Source of the DNA: Romeriopsis navalis LEGE 11480
GTDB lineage: Bacteria; Cyanobacteriota; Cyanobacteriia; Leptolyngbyales; Leptolyngbyaceae
Assembly (NCBI RefSeq): GCF_015207035.1
Contig: NZ_JADEXQ010000066.1
Location: 1 to 34,590 of the forward strand
Length of the DNA stretch: 34,590 nucleotides
Direction: 5' to 3'
Shown: in pieces, positions 1 through 7,056 of the stretch
How positions within the stretch are numbered: position 1 is the first letter of the stretch
How the letters are laid out: each line of letters opens with the position of its first letter
Notes under the pieces: model-generated
Told to the model about the DNA's origin: nothing
Databases searched by the model: none
What the model saw: the letters and a program-made list of their open reading frames with translations, nothing else
Made by a program: the position numbers and the translations under genes

Positions 1-458
1 GGTGGCAGTAAGTAGATGGCCTCGACTTGCTTGCCGGCTCGGGGGCGGGCGACAAAGCGGCCTTCATTGATTAAATACGTAATCACTTCACCCCGGAGGC
101 TATTGCCTTCTTGGAGGATATACACGTTACCACTGAGGACCATGCGGCCTTCACGGCTGTAATAGGTGGCTTGGGCGGCAGTGGCTTTGATATCGCGGGC
201 GGGATAGTCAATTTGAACATTGCCGCTGGCCACGACGACGCCGGTTTTGGCATTGGCTTGGGTGGCGTTGGCCCGCAATTGTAGCGCGCGGGGGTTACCA
301 GATTGGGCAATCGCCGGCGGAGTGATTTGTAGTGGCGCGATCGTTGCACTCCAGAGTCCCCCCGCTAACAGCATTGGGGTCAGGCCCCGGCGGCATGCCT
401 TCAGGTTGAATGCGTTAAATCGTAAAGCGTGGCGGAGGCGGGAGAAGCGGTAGTTCAT
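1..458 (-). CDS. lptA: LptA/OstA-family LPS-transport protein, N-terminal part (gene continues past left edge)
   Basis: Reading the minus strand from the ATG at 458-456 gives an open frame of about 152 codons that reaches base 1 without a stop, so the C-terminus lies outside the window. Residues 1-20 are basic and are followed by a hydrophobic stretch (about 28-50) ending in AIAQS, which looks like a signal peptide or membrane anchor. The mature part carries OstA/LptA-type beta-strand repeats such as GVVVASGNVQIDYP and MVLSGNVYILQEGNSLRG, each a 'G-N-V' strand followed by conversion or storage motifs. In Gram-negative bacteria LptA forms the periplasmic bridge that carries lipopolysaccharide from LptBFG/C to LptD. 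Assignment rests on the repeat pattern only. It lies 116 bp downstream of the DUF309 gene on the same strand, so co-transcription is possible. Confidence 0.82.
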   Translation of the reverse strand, partial: MNYRFSRLRHALRFNAFNLKACRRGLTPMLLAGGLWSATIAPLQITPPAIAQSGNPRALQLRANATQANAKTGVVVASGNVQIDYPARDIKATAAQATYYSREGRMVLSGNVYILQEGNSLRGEVITYLINEGRFVARPRAGKQVEAIYLLP

Positions 459-574
459 GACGTAGGGAAAAAGTGCGATCGTATCAGTTGTAGACGCGGA
501 AAACGACCTGAAAGTTGCTGGGTGGCGATGGCTGATCCGCACCGCACCATGATACAGGCAAGCCGGTTTCTATT

Positions 575-1030
575 TTAGTTTTCCAGGGACGGAATCGCTT
601 TCTGGATAATTGGCCTTGGACGCATGACTTTCTGTCCATTGTCATCGTTTGTCTGATGTTGGTTGGTAATGGTGTCTGCGGTGGAGGCCCAGCGAAAATC
701 GGCGATCCGTTCGGCTCCGAGGTTTTGCAGAATTTCGAGTAATTCTGCGATTTCTTCGCGGAATTGCCCAATATCAAGTTCCGCGAATTCGTCGGGATAA
801 TGGCGCAGTCGATTCAAGCCCTCACCCATCAAAATCACCGTACCGCGCCAGTTTTGATTGCTTAAGTGGTAGATGGCCACGGCGATTTGGATAATGCCTT
901 GGTAGAGCTGTTTCTCAGGGCCAACGGATGGGATCCAGATGGCTTCGAGGGTGTCATGGCAAGCGTAAAATTCGCCTTGGTTGAATTCATTGATGCCTTG
1001 CCAAAATTCTGGGGGTAGGGATTCGTCCAT
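575..1030 (-). CDS. DUF309 domain-containing protein
   Basis: A 151-aa soluble protein. Residues about 8-70 match the DUF309 family: the segment FNQGEFYACHDTLEAIW is the family hallmark (helix with conserved E, H and W), followed by LYQGIIQIAVAIYHL and NWRGTVILMGEGLNRL. Family function is unknown; the helical fold with conserved His/Glu residues has suggested metal binding, but nothing here tests that. The C-terminal third (about 105-151) is low in conservation and rich in polar residues. The gene lies between the CNNM-type membrane protein (upstream) and lptA (downstream), all on the minus strand. The ATG at 1030 gives a product starting directly in the domain, so this start is likely. Confidence 0.85.
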   Translation of the reverse strand: MDESLPPEFWQGINEFNQGEFYACHDTLEAIWIPSVGPEKQLYQGIIQIAVAIYHLSNQNWRGTVILMGEGLNRLRHYPDEFAELDIGQFREEIAELLEILQNLGAERIADFRWASTADTITNQHQTNDDNGQKVMRPRPIIQKAIPSLEN

Positions 1031-1115
1031 GCTTTGGGGCTGATTTGGATGGTGGGTGGGCTGCAGCCTGAATCGTCATTAATTCATTGACTGCGTGTGT
1101 CAAGGACTGTGTGCG

Positions 1116-2663
1116 TCAAGTCGATGACTTGGTGGCGTTGAGCGATTTTTCCGATGCCGTTGGGTCGTTTGATTCGGCTACGGTGTCCGGCTCGGCTATG
1201 GCATCTGAGGCGGCGACGGTATCAGCCGGATTGGCTTCAATTGCCCCGGCAGCGGGGCTTGACTCAACCACTACTGGCTCTAACCGATGAATCCGCACGG
1301 ATTGGAGTCGGGGCCCATCGGCGGCCAGTAGGGTCAGCTCACAGTCGCCATATTGGAGGGTTTCGCCGATGCTGGGAATCCGCTGCCATTGATAAAACAA
1401 TAAGCCGCCTAGGCTCCGGTACTCCCCGGTAATCGGTAATTCTAAGCCTAAATCTTCATTAATATCTTCGACATCAAGATGAGCCTGGACGATCGCTGTA
1501 TTAGCATCCAGTCGTTCAATCCCCTCTTTCGCTTCGTGACCAATTTCTGGTGTTTCGCCAATAATTTGACTGATTAAGTCCTGTAAGGTGACCAGACCCG
1601 CAGTACTGCCAAATTCATCCACCACAACGCTCATATGTTGTCCGGATTGCTGCATCAGGGTGAGCAGCTCGTCGAGGGGTGTGGATTCGGGTACGAAAGT
1701 CACGGGCTGAACCCATGGGGCAATTGCTTCATCGAGGGTTAAGCGACCGGATACAAGGGGATCGGCCAGATCTTTGAGCTGAATAATCCCGACAATATCG
1801 TCGAGGGATTCATCGATCGCGATATAGCGCGAATGACGCGATTGGGCCACTTCCTCCAATAGCGAACGGACTGTCGTGAACTTGTCGATCGCGATCATCT
1901 GCGGTCGTCGCACCATAATTTCGTCGGCTTGGACTTCTCCAAACTCAAATACATTGCTGAGCAGTTCGCGTTCGTCGGCTTCGATGCCGGAGGCTTCGGT
2001 CGAAGAGGCGATGATCAACTGCAACTCTTCAGCACTGACTTGGTTGTACCAGCCTTGTCCGGTATATTTGATGCCCCCCATCCGGAGCAAAAATCGCGTG
2101 GATTGATTTAATACCCAGATGAATGGATTAAATAAGCGGCCGATCGCGATACTCACGGGGGCCACGAACCGGGCAATTTCTTCGGAATATAGTAGGGCCA
2201 GCGACTTGGGGCAAAGTTCGCCCAGGACAATCTGTAAGTAGGCAATACTAAAGAAGGCGATTGGAATGGCCAGGGAATGCACTGCCATGCGTTTGAAATC
2301 GGCATCCAGTGGGAGACTCGCCAGCCAATTAGCAACTACCTGGGCCATGGCCCGTTCACTAATCCAACCTAATGCCAGACTGGATAGCGTAATGCCTAAC
2401 TGGGTCGTGGATAGGAGCCGATCAAGGCTATCTTGCAGTTCTTGAACCGTTTTGGCTTGGACATCACCGGCATCAACCAGCTGTGAAATCCGCGATCGAC
2501 GGACTGACACCACCGCAAACTCAGCCATCACAAAGAAGGCATTAATTGCAATCAAGATCATAATGGCCAAACCCCGAGCAATGAGTTCAGCCGTTGAGAT
2601 TGAGTTGGGTGGAGACAGCACGGTAGCGGTGAAATAGCCCGGATGGGGCAAAAGGGAAAACAT
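1116..2663 (-). CDS. CNNM/HlyC-CorC family membrane protein with paired CBS domains
   Basis: A 515-aa protein with the standard order of the hemolysin-C/CorC (CNNM) family. After an N-terminal hydrophobic stretch there is a DUF21 transmembrane domain (about 25-215, including MILIAINAFFVMAEFAVVSVR and a G-W-I-S-E segment). A CBS pair follows at about 225-365 (MVRRPQMIAIDKFTTVRSLL, then VGIIQLKDL and STAGLVTLQDLISQIIGE). A CorC_HlyC transporter-associated domain occupies about 385-465. The last 50 residues are Ala/Glu/Ser-rich and probably disordered. Family members are linked to Mg2+/Co2+ efflux or homeostasis and sense adenine nucleotides through the CBS pair; the 'hemolysin' label is historical. 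Length is slightly above the usual 430-460 because of the C-terminal tail. The substrate cannot be read from the sequence. Confidence 0.88.
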   Translation of the reverse strand: MFSLLPHPGYFTATVLSPPNSISTAELIARGLAIMILIAINAFFVMAEFAVVSVRRSRISQLVDAGDVQAKTVQELQDSLDRLLSTTQLGITLSSLALGWISERAMAQVVANWLASLPLDADFKRMAVHSLAIPIAFFSIAYLQIVLGELCPKSLALLYSEEIARFVAPVSIAIGRLFNPFIWVLNQSTRFLLRMGGIKYTGQGWYNQVSAEELQLIIASSTEASGIEADERELLSNVFEFGEVQADEIMVRRPQMIAIDKFTTVRSLLEEVAQSRHSRYIAIDESLDDIVGIIQLKDLADPLVSGRLTLDEAIAPWVQPVTFVPESTPLDELLTLMQQSGQHMSVVVDEFGSTAGLVTLQDLISQIIGETPEIGHEAKEGIERLDANTAIVQAHLDVEDINEDLGLELPITGEYRSLGGLLFYQWQRIPSIGETLQYGDCELTLLAADGPRLQSVRIHRLEPVVVESSPAAGAIEANPADTVAASDAIAEPDTVAESNDPTASEKSLNATKSST

Positions 2664-2710
2664 GGTGCAGAGGGGGGTGTCCGTAATGGCGGCTTATACC
2701 GGGAAAGCCA

Positions 2711-3385
2711 TTACTGAATGGGGATATCAGCAAGACGGAACTGTAGCTTTTGTTCGGGATAGTCGCTCAGTTGCAGTGTTACGGTTTCTGCCCCTTCGAG
2801 ACTGTTATTGGGTAACTTAACCGAGCCGGAGAAGGTTTCGCTATTGGTGGGGATTTCCGAAGGTAAGCCGATCGTTTCTGCGGCGATGATCCGGCCTTGG
2901 TTATCGGTAATGGTCAAAAATGTGTAGCGAAACTGGACGGCTTTCGGACTTTTATTGCTGATCGTAATATCGAGGAGTCGTGCTTCGCCATCGCGCCGGC
3001 TAGAAAGCACTTCAAGGGTGACGCCATCAATGCTGTCGCTGAGCGGTAGTTGAGCCATTGGGACTGACGGTTTAGCTTCTTTAGTCTTGGCCGCGTCTTT
3101 TTTGTCATTGGCTTTGCTGCTGCGGCCGCCACCCTTGGCGGTGCTAGCCAGCCGTTCTTTCATCGACTTGATGATGTCGGCTTCACGCATCAGGACGATG
3201 CCATCCTTACCTTCTTTGCTATTCGCTGATTTAGCACGGGTTTTCTGGGGCCGGGAGTCTGGCTGTGTAATGCCCTTCAGTGCATCTCGGCCGATCGAAA
3301 AACCGCTAAAGGCACTTGCTAGTCCCGCACCGATCATTAGAAAGAGCAAAGCAAACGTAAAAGTGACCGTCGTGTTGAGTTTCAT
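2711..3385 (-). CDS. Hypothetical one-TM protein with C-terminal beta domain
   Basis: A 224-aa protein from the ATG at 3385; a TTG two codons upstream is an alternative start, but the ATG is preferred. Residues about 5-28 form one hydrophobic segment (TVTFTFALLFLMIGAGLASAF), a signal anchor or uncleaved signal. Residues about 40-110 are rich in Lys, Ala, Ser and Asp and look disordered. The C-terminal half (about 115-224) alternates hydrophobic and polar residues, with VTLEVLSSRRDGEARLLDIT and VQFRYTFLTITDNQGRII, typical of an Ig-like or FxLYD-like beta sandwich on the periplasmic face. I do not recognise a named family. It ends about 47 bp before the start of the CNNM-type gene on the same strand, so the two may be co-transcribed. 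Confidence 0.75.
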   Translation of the reverse strand: MKLNTTVTFTFALLFLMIGAGLASAFSGFSIGRDALKGITQPDSRPQKTRAKSANSKEGKDGIVLMREADIIKSMKERLASTAKGGGRSSKANDKKDAAKTKEAKPSVPMAQLPLSDSIDGVTLEVLSSRRDGEARLLDITISNKSPKAVQFRYTFLTITDNQGRIIAAETIGLPSEIPTNSETFSGSVKLPNNSLEGAETVTLQLSDYPEQKLQFRLADIPIQ

Positions 3386-3744
3386 GACCAACTGGGGAAA
3401 AGGGCAACAACCGTTGAAGTTTGATTCATCACGTTAGCACTGATTATGGCGGCTTTTGCCGGACTACGCTGACATAAATTGTGCGGCGTCAGTGGTAATT
3501 GCTTTGAATTCTAATCTGTCCCGTTAAGTTTGGGCGATCGGTTGATTGATTCAATCCTTTCAAGGATCCGCTGTTAGATGATGTTGCTGGGTTGGTACGT
3601 CACGGAATGTGTACGACTGTAATGTGTTGGATTGATTGAACCTGCATTAGAATAGTTGAGCGGGTGATGCGCGGAGTAATCAACCAGTTCACCTGGGATT
3701 AATCTGACTTATGCTCATCCCTCATTTGCTTTCGTGACATACCG
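3386..3744. other. Gene-free stretch upstream of the tRNA
   Basis: This 359-bp divergent interval between the minus-strand one-TM protein and the plus-strand tRNA holds no convincing coding frame. A TAGAAT hexamer at 3648-3653 could be the -10 box of the tRNA promoter, about 90 bp before the mature tRNA, but I see no good -35 partner. Confidence 0.5.
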
Positions 3745-3817
3745 CCAGGGTTGGCCGAGCGGTTTAGGCAGCGAACTCATAATTCGCCTCAGGCGGGTTC
3801 AACTCCTGCACCCTGGA
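3745..3817 (+). tRNA. tRNA with CAT anticodon, probably tRNA-Ile2 (lysidine type), otherwise elongator tRNA-Met
   Basis: The 73-nt cloverleaf folds completely by eye. The acceptor stem CCAGGGT pairs with ACCCTGG and is followed by discriminator A. The D arm is GCC...GGC, the anticodon stem GCGAA/TTCGC encloses loop CTCATAA with anticodon CAT, the variable loop is short, and the T arm is GCGGG/CCTGC with loop TTCAACT. CCA is not encoded. It lacks the three G:C pairs in the anticodon stem and the 1:72 mismatch of initiator tRNA. The D-arm region (TGGCCGAGCGGTTTAGGC) resembles plastid trnI-CAU more than trnM, so I favour the isoleucine tRNA whose C34 is modified to lysidine by TilS and which reads AUA. 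Identity as Ile2 rather than Met is an inference. Confidence 0.9.
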
Positions 3818-3836
3818 CTATTAAAAGCTGATCATT

Positions 3837-3871
3837 CGAAGCCCCCGCAAGAAGTTCTTGCGAGGGCTTCG
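3837..3871. terminator. Hairpin terminator between the tRNA and the convergent small gene
   Basis: CGAAGCCC (3837-3844) pairs with GGGCTTCG (3864-3871), and after a C/A mismatch CGCAAGA pairs with TCTTGCG around a tiny loop, about 15 pairs in all. It begins 20 nt after the tRNA and is followed on the plus strand only by GTTGTAT. Its position between convergent units suggests it serves both strands. Confidence 0.7.
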
Positions 3872-3922
3872 TTGTATAGCATTAACCAGTCAAGGACTCT
3901 GCTACATCAGGCGGGGCACCGG

Positions 3923-4129
3923 CTAGTCACTAGCAGTCGTCGTGCCTGCTGGTTTTGCTGTCCCATCTTCATTGGTTGTCTTTTCGCCGTCAGAATTGGT
4001 ATTTTCCTCTTGACGATCGTCCGGACGACGACGGTTATAACGACCAGAATTTGTCCGCTTCCGGAACTTCCGGGCATAGGCCTGGTTACGCAGTGCCTTT
4101 TCTTTCTTCAAATTGCGGCGCTTTGCCAT
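3923..4129 (-). CDS. Small conserved charged protein (68 aa), function unknown
   Basis: A 68-aa protein with two contrasting halves. Residues 1-36 are strongly basic (MAKRRNLKKEKALRNQAYAR and KFRKRTNSGRYNRRR) and likely helical. Residues 37-68 are acidic and polar (DDRQEENTNSDGEKTTNEDG) and probably disordered. From memory the MAKRRNLKKEKA start recurs as a small protein across cyanobacteria; I could not check this here. The basic half suggests RNA or ribosome binding, which is inference only. The minus strand carries AGGAG at 4142-4138 ahead of the ATG at 4129, which supports the start. It is convergent with the tRNA and divergent from yebC. Confidence 0.75.
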   Translation of the reverse strand: MAKRRNLKKEKALRNQAYARKFRKRTNSGRYNRRRPDDRQEENTNSDGEKTTNEDGTAKPAGTTTASD

Positions 4130-4544
4130 TGGGTGGACCCCTCTCCTACAGATTCAAAAGTGGTGGACAGAAAATGCTTGAGCGCGGGGGGCTTCATCCC
4201 CTGCTGATTCGTCTGACCGGGAAAGTCAACCTATCCAATTGCTCAATAGCTGGTTAACCTTTGGGCCTTAAGCGACGGAAGCCGAAAAATATGCAGCCCG
4301 AAAAAGTCACCAGTATTCGATGTTAACGCGAAATGTCATCTTATGCTCAGGCGAAATGATGAATTTGCCTGAAGCAGGGCGCTGGGGGCAGATTTTTTCG
4401 GCAGGGGCAAATGTTTGTTTATCCTAGTAGACTGAACAGGCGCAATTTTGAGTCAGCCGTATTGTCTTGCGTTGCAGGGCTCAAAGTATTGCGGCACTAG
4501 CTGCTGTCAAATCGTAGTGTTGGATTTTTTAACCATAGATCATC
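4130..4544. other. Divergent gene-free interval between the 68-aa gene and yebC
   Basis: These 415 bp must carry the promoters of both divergent genes. I find no convincing coding frame. A small GGGG...CCCC hairpin lies near 4178-4201. I could not identify a confident -35/-10 pair or a known operator. Confidence 0.5.
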
Positions 4545-5345
4545 ATGTCTGGACATAGTAAATGGGCAACAATCAAGCGCCAGAAAGCGCGGGTTGATGC
4601 GAAACGGGCCAATGTCTTTACGAAGATTGCACGGGAAATAATTGTGGCGGCCAGGCAAGGTGCTGATCCCCTGGGGAATTTCCAATTGCGGACGGCGATC
4701 GATAAAGCAAAAGCGGCCGGCATTCCGAATGACAATATTGATCGGGCGATTGCCAAGGGCGCTGGTACCTGGAGCGATGGTGAGTCCCTGGAAGCAATGC
4801 GTTATGAAGGTTATGGCCCTGGTGGTGTGGCTTTAGTGATTGAGGCGTTGACGGATAATCGCAATCGTACCGCTGCCGATTTGCGCACGGCATTTAGCAA
4901 AAATGGCGGCAATTTGGGCGAGATGGGTTGTGTCAGCTTTATGTTTGAGCAAAAGGGCGTTGTGGAAGTGACATTTGATCTGACGCCGACCGGCCGGGGG
5001 CGCAGCAAAACGGTGGCAATGATCGATGAGGATGCACTGCTAGAAGCCTGCTTGGAAGGTGGCGCTGAGACCTACGAACTCAGCGAAATTGACAATGGCA
5101 AGGTGGCCGAGATTGTGACGGATATGGCGAATTTGGAGAACTTGAGCCAAGCTTTACGGGCGCGTGATTATCAGGTGACAGGTGCCGAGTTTCGTTGGAT
5201 ACCGCAGACGACAGTGGAAGTGACGGATTTAGGCCTTGGGCAATCCTTGATCAAGCTAATTGATGTGATTGACGAGCTTGACGATGTGCAGTCCGTTACG
5301 CCTAACTTCGCCATGAGTGATGACCTAATGGCGGCGATCACCTAA
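4545..5345 (+). CDS. yebC: YebC/PmpR (TACO1) family protein
   Basis: A 266-aa protein that opens with the family signature SGHSKWATIKRQKARVDAKR, followed by FTKIAREIIVAARQGADP and KAKAAGIPNDNIDRAIAKG (N-terminal three-helix domain, about 1-80). The middle domain contains YEGYGPGGVALVIEALTDNR and TAADLRTAFSKNGGNLGEMG. The C-terminal domain includes GAEFRWIPQTTVEV and ends LDDVQSVTPNF. Members were first named as DNA-binding transcriptional regulators; YebC-family and TACO1 proteins have since been linked to relief of ribosome stalling during translation. The protein is slightly longer than the usual 240-250 aa because of an insertion around residues 145-165 (DLTPTGRGRSKTVAM). It is transcribed alone. 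Confidence 0.95.
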   Translation: MSGHSKWATIKRQKARVDAKRANVFTKIAREIIVAARQGADPLGNFQLRTAIDKAKAAGIPNDNIDRAIAKGAGTWSDGESLEAMRYEGYGPGGVALVIEALTDNRNRTAADLRTAFSKNGGNLGEMGCVSFMFEQKGVVEVTFDLTPTGRGRSKTVAMIDEDALLEACLEGGAETYELSEIDNGKVAEIVTDMANLENLSQALRARDYQVTGAEFRWIPQTTVEVTDLGLGQSLIKLIDVIDELDDVQSVTPNFAMSDDLMAAIT

Positions 5346-5406
5346 ATCGGTTCGGGTGAGTTGGCGCATCGGTGGTTATCGAATTCGTTGTCGATCGTGG
5401 CATAGG

Positions 5407-5452
5407 AAAACTCCAGCGCGATTCGGGATGCCCCTCCTAAATCATGCTGGAG
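5407..5452 (-). terminator. Terminator-like hairpin of repeat unit 1
   Basis: On the minus strand CTCCAGC (5452-5446) pairs with GCTGGAG (5417-5411) and is followed by TTTT (5410-5407). An inner GGG/CCC hairpin sits in the loop. The GTATAGAGCA box ends 4 nt before the stem. The stem bases differ from the other two units yet pairing is kept. Confidence 0.55.
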
Positions 5453-5580
5453 CCTGTGCTCTATACGTCCTCCAACCTAACAATGGGGACGTCGGTCAGA
5501 CTTCCTCTAGACGGCTCATCCGATCGGGTGAATTTGTGTCGTTTGACACAAACGGGCCGCAATATTTCGTGGTAGACCAT

Positions 5581-5641
5581 AAAAAATCTCCGAAGTCTTT
5601 ACTTCAATTGGCTAAAAGCCTCTATCTGCAAAGCTCCGGAG
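5581..5641 (-). terminator. Terminator-like hairpin of repeat unit 2
   Basis: On the minus strand CTCCG (5641-5637) pairs with CGGAG (5592-5588). CTTT/AAAG forms an inner stem (5633-5630 with 5600-5597) and GGCT/AGCC an apical stem (5620-5610). The hairpin is followed by A and then TTTTTT (5586-5581), a good intrinsic-terminator tail on this strand. Confidence 0.6.
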
Positions 5642-5752
5642 TAGTATGCTCTATACTTTCAATTTTTATATTAGGTCTTGTCACTTGATGGTGACTTCCT
5701 CTAAGTGGCTCACCCGATCGGGTGGTTCTTGGGTTGTTCAACCGGCCATAAT

Positions 5753-5811
5753 AAAAACCCCGACACGTTTACTTTGATCGGCTAAAAGCCTTTCTCAGTA
5801 AAGCCCCGGAG
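5753..5811 (-). terminator. Terminator-like hairpin of repeat unit 3, nearest the deacetylase gene
   Basis: On the minus strand CTCCG (5811-5807) pairs with CGGGG (5762-5758) using one U:G wobble; on the plus strand the same position would be a C/A mismatch, which favours the minus strand as the transcribed one. TTTACT/AGTAAA forms a 6-bp inner stem and GGCT/AGCC the apical stem. TTTTT follows (5757-5753). It lies about 140 nt past the deacetylase stop codon and could end that transcript. Confidence 0.6.
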
Positions 5812-5952
5812 CAGTGCTCTATACTTTCAATTTTTATATTAGGTCTTGTCACTTGATGGTGACTTCCTCCGATCGGGTGATTCGAGTAAAACCATTTTTG
5901 TTTGTTGAAGCGGATGCAGTCGGTCGTGCCGCAATCATCGGTCGCGCCGCAG

Positions 5953-6870
5953 TTATAAGCGGTATTGTTGGTAGACTTCGCTTGCCGCCCGTTGCAGAAT
6001 CGAGTGGCGAAAGACCAAAGCATTCATATCGTCGGTGTAGCCTCCACCAATGACGCAGGCCACGGGGTAGCCGGCGGCAAGGCAGGTTGAGAAGACTTGC
6101 ATTTCGCGACGGTGGAGGCCGCTATTGGTGAGAGCGAGCTTGCCGAGGCGGTCGGCAATATGCACATCCACGCCAGCGTCATACAGGACGAGATCCGGTT
6201 TGACCTGAGTGAGCAAGTCCGGTAGGTAGCGATCGAGGGTTTGTAGGTAGGCCGTATCTTCGGTGCCCGCATCTAAGGGAACGTCGAGGTCGCTGGTTTG
6301 TTTGGTGCTAGGGAAGTTGATGCCGCAGTGCATGGAGAACGTAAAGACGCGGGGTTCGTCCTGGAAGATATAGGCAGTGCCGTCACCTTGATGGACATCG
6401 AGATCGACGATCAAGATTTTTTGCACCAGACCTTGATTCAGCAGGGTACGGGCGGCGATTGCCAAGTCATTAAAGATGCAAAATCCTGAGCCGTAGGTGG
6501 GAAAGGCATGGTGTGTTCCGCCGGCGGTATTACAGGCCAGACCATATTGCAGTGCGAGTTGGGCAGTGAGAATTGTGCCTCCCACCGCCGTGCAGGTCCG
6601 ATTTACCAGTACGGTACTCCAGGGAAAGCCGATACGGCGTTGGGCTTTGGGATCAAGGGTGCCGTTGTGATAAGCCGCGACATATGCCGGTGCGTGGACT
6701 TGTTCCAGAATTGTCGGGTTGGCGATGTCGGGTGTATGAAATTGCTCAGGGCCGGCCACACGATCGCGCAGCAGCATTTCATGAAGTTTCTTGAATTTGA
6801 CCATCGGGAAGCGATGGCTTGATGGCAGCGGAGCAGAGTAGTTGGAATGGTATACCAGCGGCAGATCCAT
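5953..6870 (-). CDS. Histone deacetylase-family (AcuC/APAH-like) zinc hydrolase
   Basis: A 305-aa protein from the ATG at 6870, where MDLPLVYHSNY matches the usual family start; a TTG at 6912 would add 14 residues. The arginase/deacetylase fold is recognised by GGTHHAF (117-123; tandem His 120 and 121 of the charge relay), DLDVHQGDGT (156-165) and DAGVDVH (231-237). Predicted zinc ligands are D158, H160 and D235. Bacterial members deacetylate small molecules, polyamines or acyl-lysine on proteins; the substrate here is unknown. Length is typical for the short cyanobacterial form. No partner gene is adjacent: it is divergent from a small membrane protein (about 190 bp) and convergent with yebC across the repeat array. 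Confidence 0.92.
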   Translation of the reverse strand: MDLPLVYHSNYSAPLPSSHRFPMVKFKKLHEMLLRDRVAGPEQFHTPDIANPTILEQVHAPAYVAAYHNGTLDPKAQRRIGFPWSTVLVNRTCTAVGGTILTAQLALQYGLACNTAGGTHHAFPTYGSGFCIFNDLAIAARTLLNQGLVQKILIVDLDVHQGDGTAYIFQDEPRVFTFSMHCGINFPSTKQTSDLDVPLDAGTEDTAYLQTLDRYLPDLLTQVKPDLVLYDAGVDVHIADRLGKLALTNSGLHRREMQVFSTCLAAGYPVACVIGGGYTDDMNALVFRHSILQRAASEVYQQYRL

Positions 6871-7056
6871 GACTTTTAGGTGCGTGAGTGATAACTGTCG
6901 TGGTGATTGCAATTTGTTAACAAATACTGCTTAATTATTTCACTTTGTAAGAGTTCTGAGGGATTGTTTTTTTCTCCCGTAGACTTTCGATCAGGCGCCT
7001 GTTGTAAAAATGTACAGCTTGCCTGAACGTTCGATTTATTGAGTATTTTCTGGCTT

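Larger units (their letters stand above)
5407..5869 (-). repeat. Three tandem repeat units, each with a TATA-like box and a terminator hairpin on the minus strand
   Basis: Read on the minus strand, each unit contains in order GAGGAAGTC (5869-5861, 5701-5693, 5507-5499), GTATAGAGCA (5824-5815, 5656-5647, 5466-5457), and then a hairpin followed by a T-run. A palindrome related to CACCCGATCGGGTG precedes each unit (5867-5879 partial, 5711-5724 perfect, 5517-5530 with one change). Units are 168 and 190 bp apart. Positions 5647-5701 and 5815-5869 are identical over 55 nt, so the last duplication is recent; the third unit has diverged strongly. The array fills the convergent interval between yebC and the deacetylase gene. 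No coding frame is conserved across the units. Confidence 0.85.

Noticed and set aside
3734-4207. 157-codon plus-strand frame over the tRNA region
   Set aside because: It covers the complete tRNA, its terminator and the antisense 68-aa gene.
5356-5688. Plus-strand frame of about 110 codons inside the repeat array
   Set aside because: The frame is not kept between repeat units, composition is not protein-like, and the conserved parts are hairpins and short motifs.
5814-6053. Plus-strand frame beginning in repeat unit 3 and entering the deacetylase gene
   Set aside because: It overlaps the well-supported antisense deacetylase gene and begins in a non-coding repeat.
7003-7020. Possible NtcA site near TTGTAAAAATGTACA
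   Set aside because: The GTA and TAC halves are six bases apart instead of the required eight.
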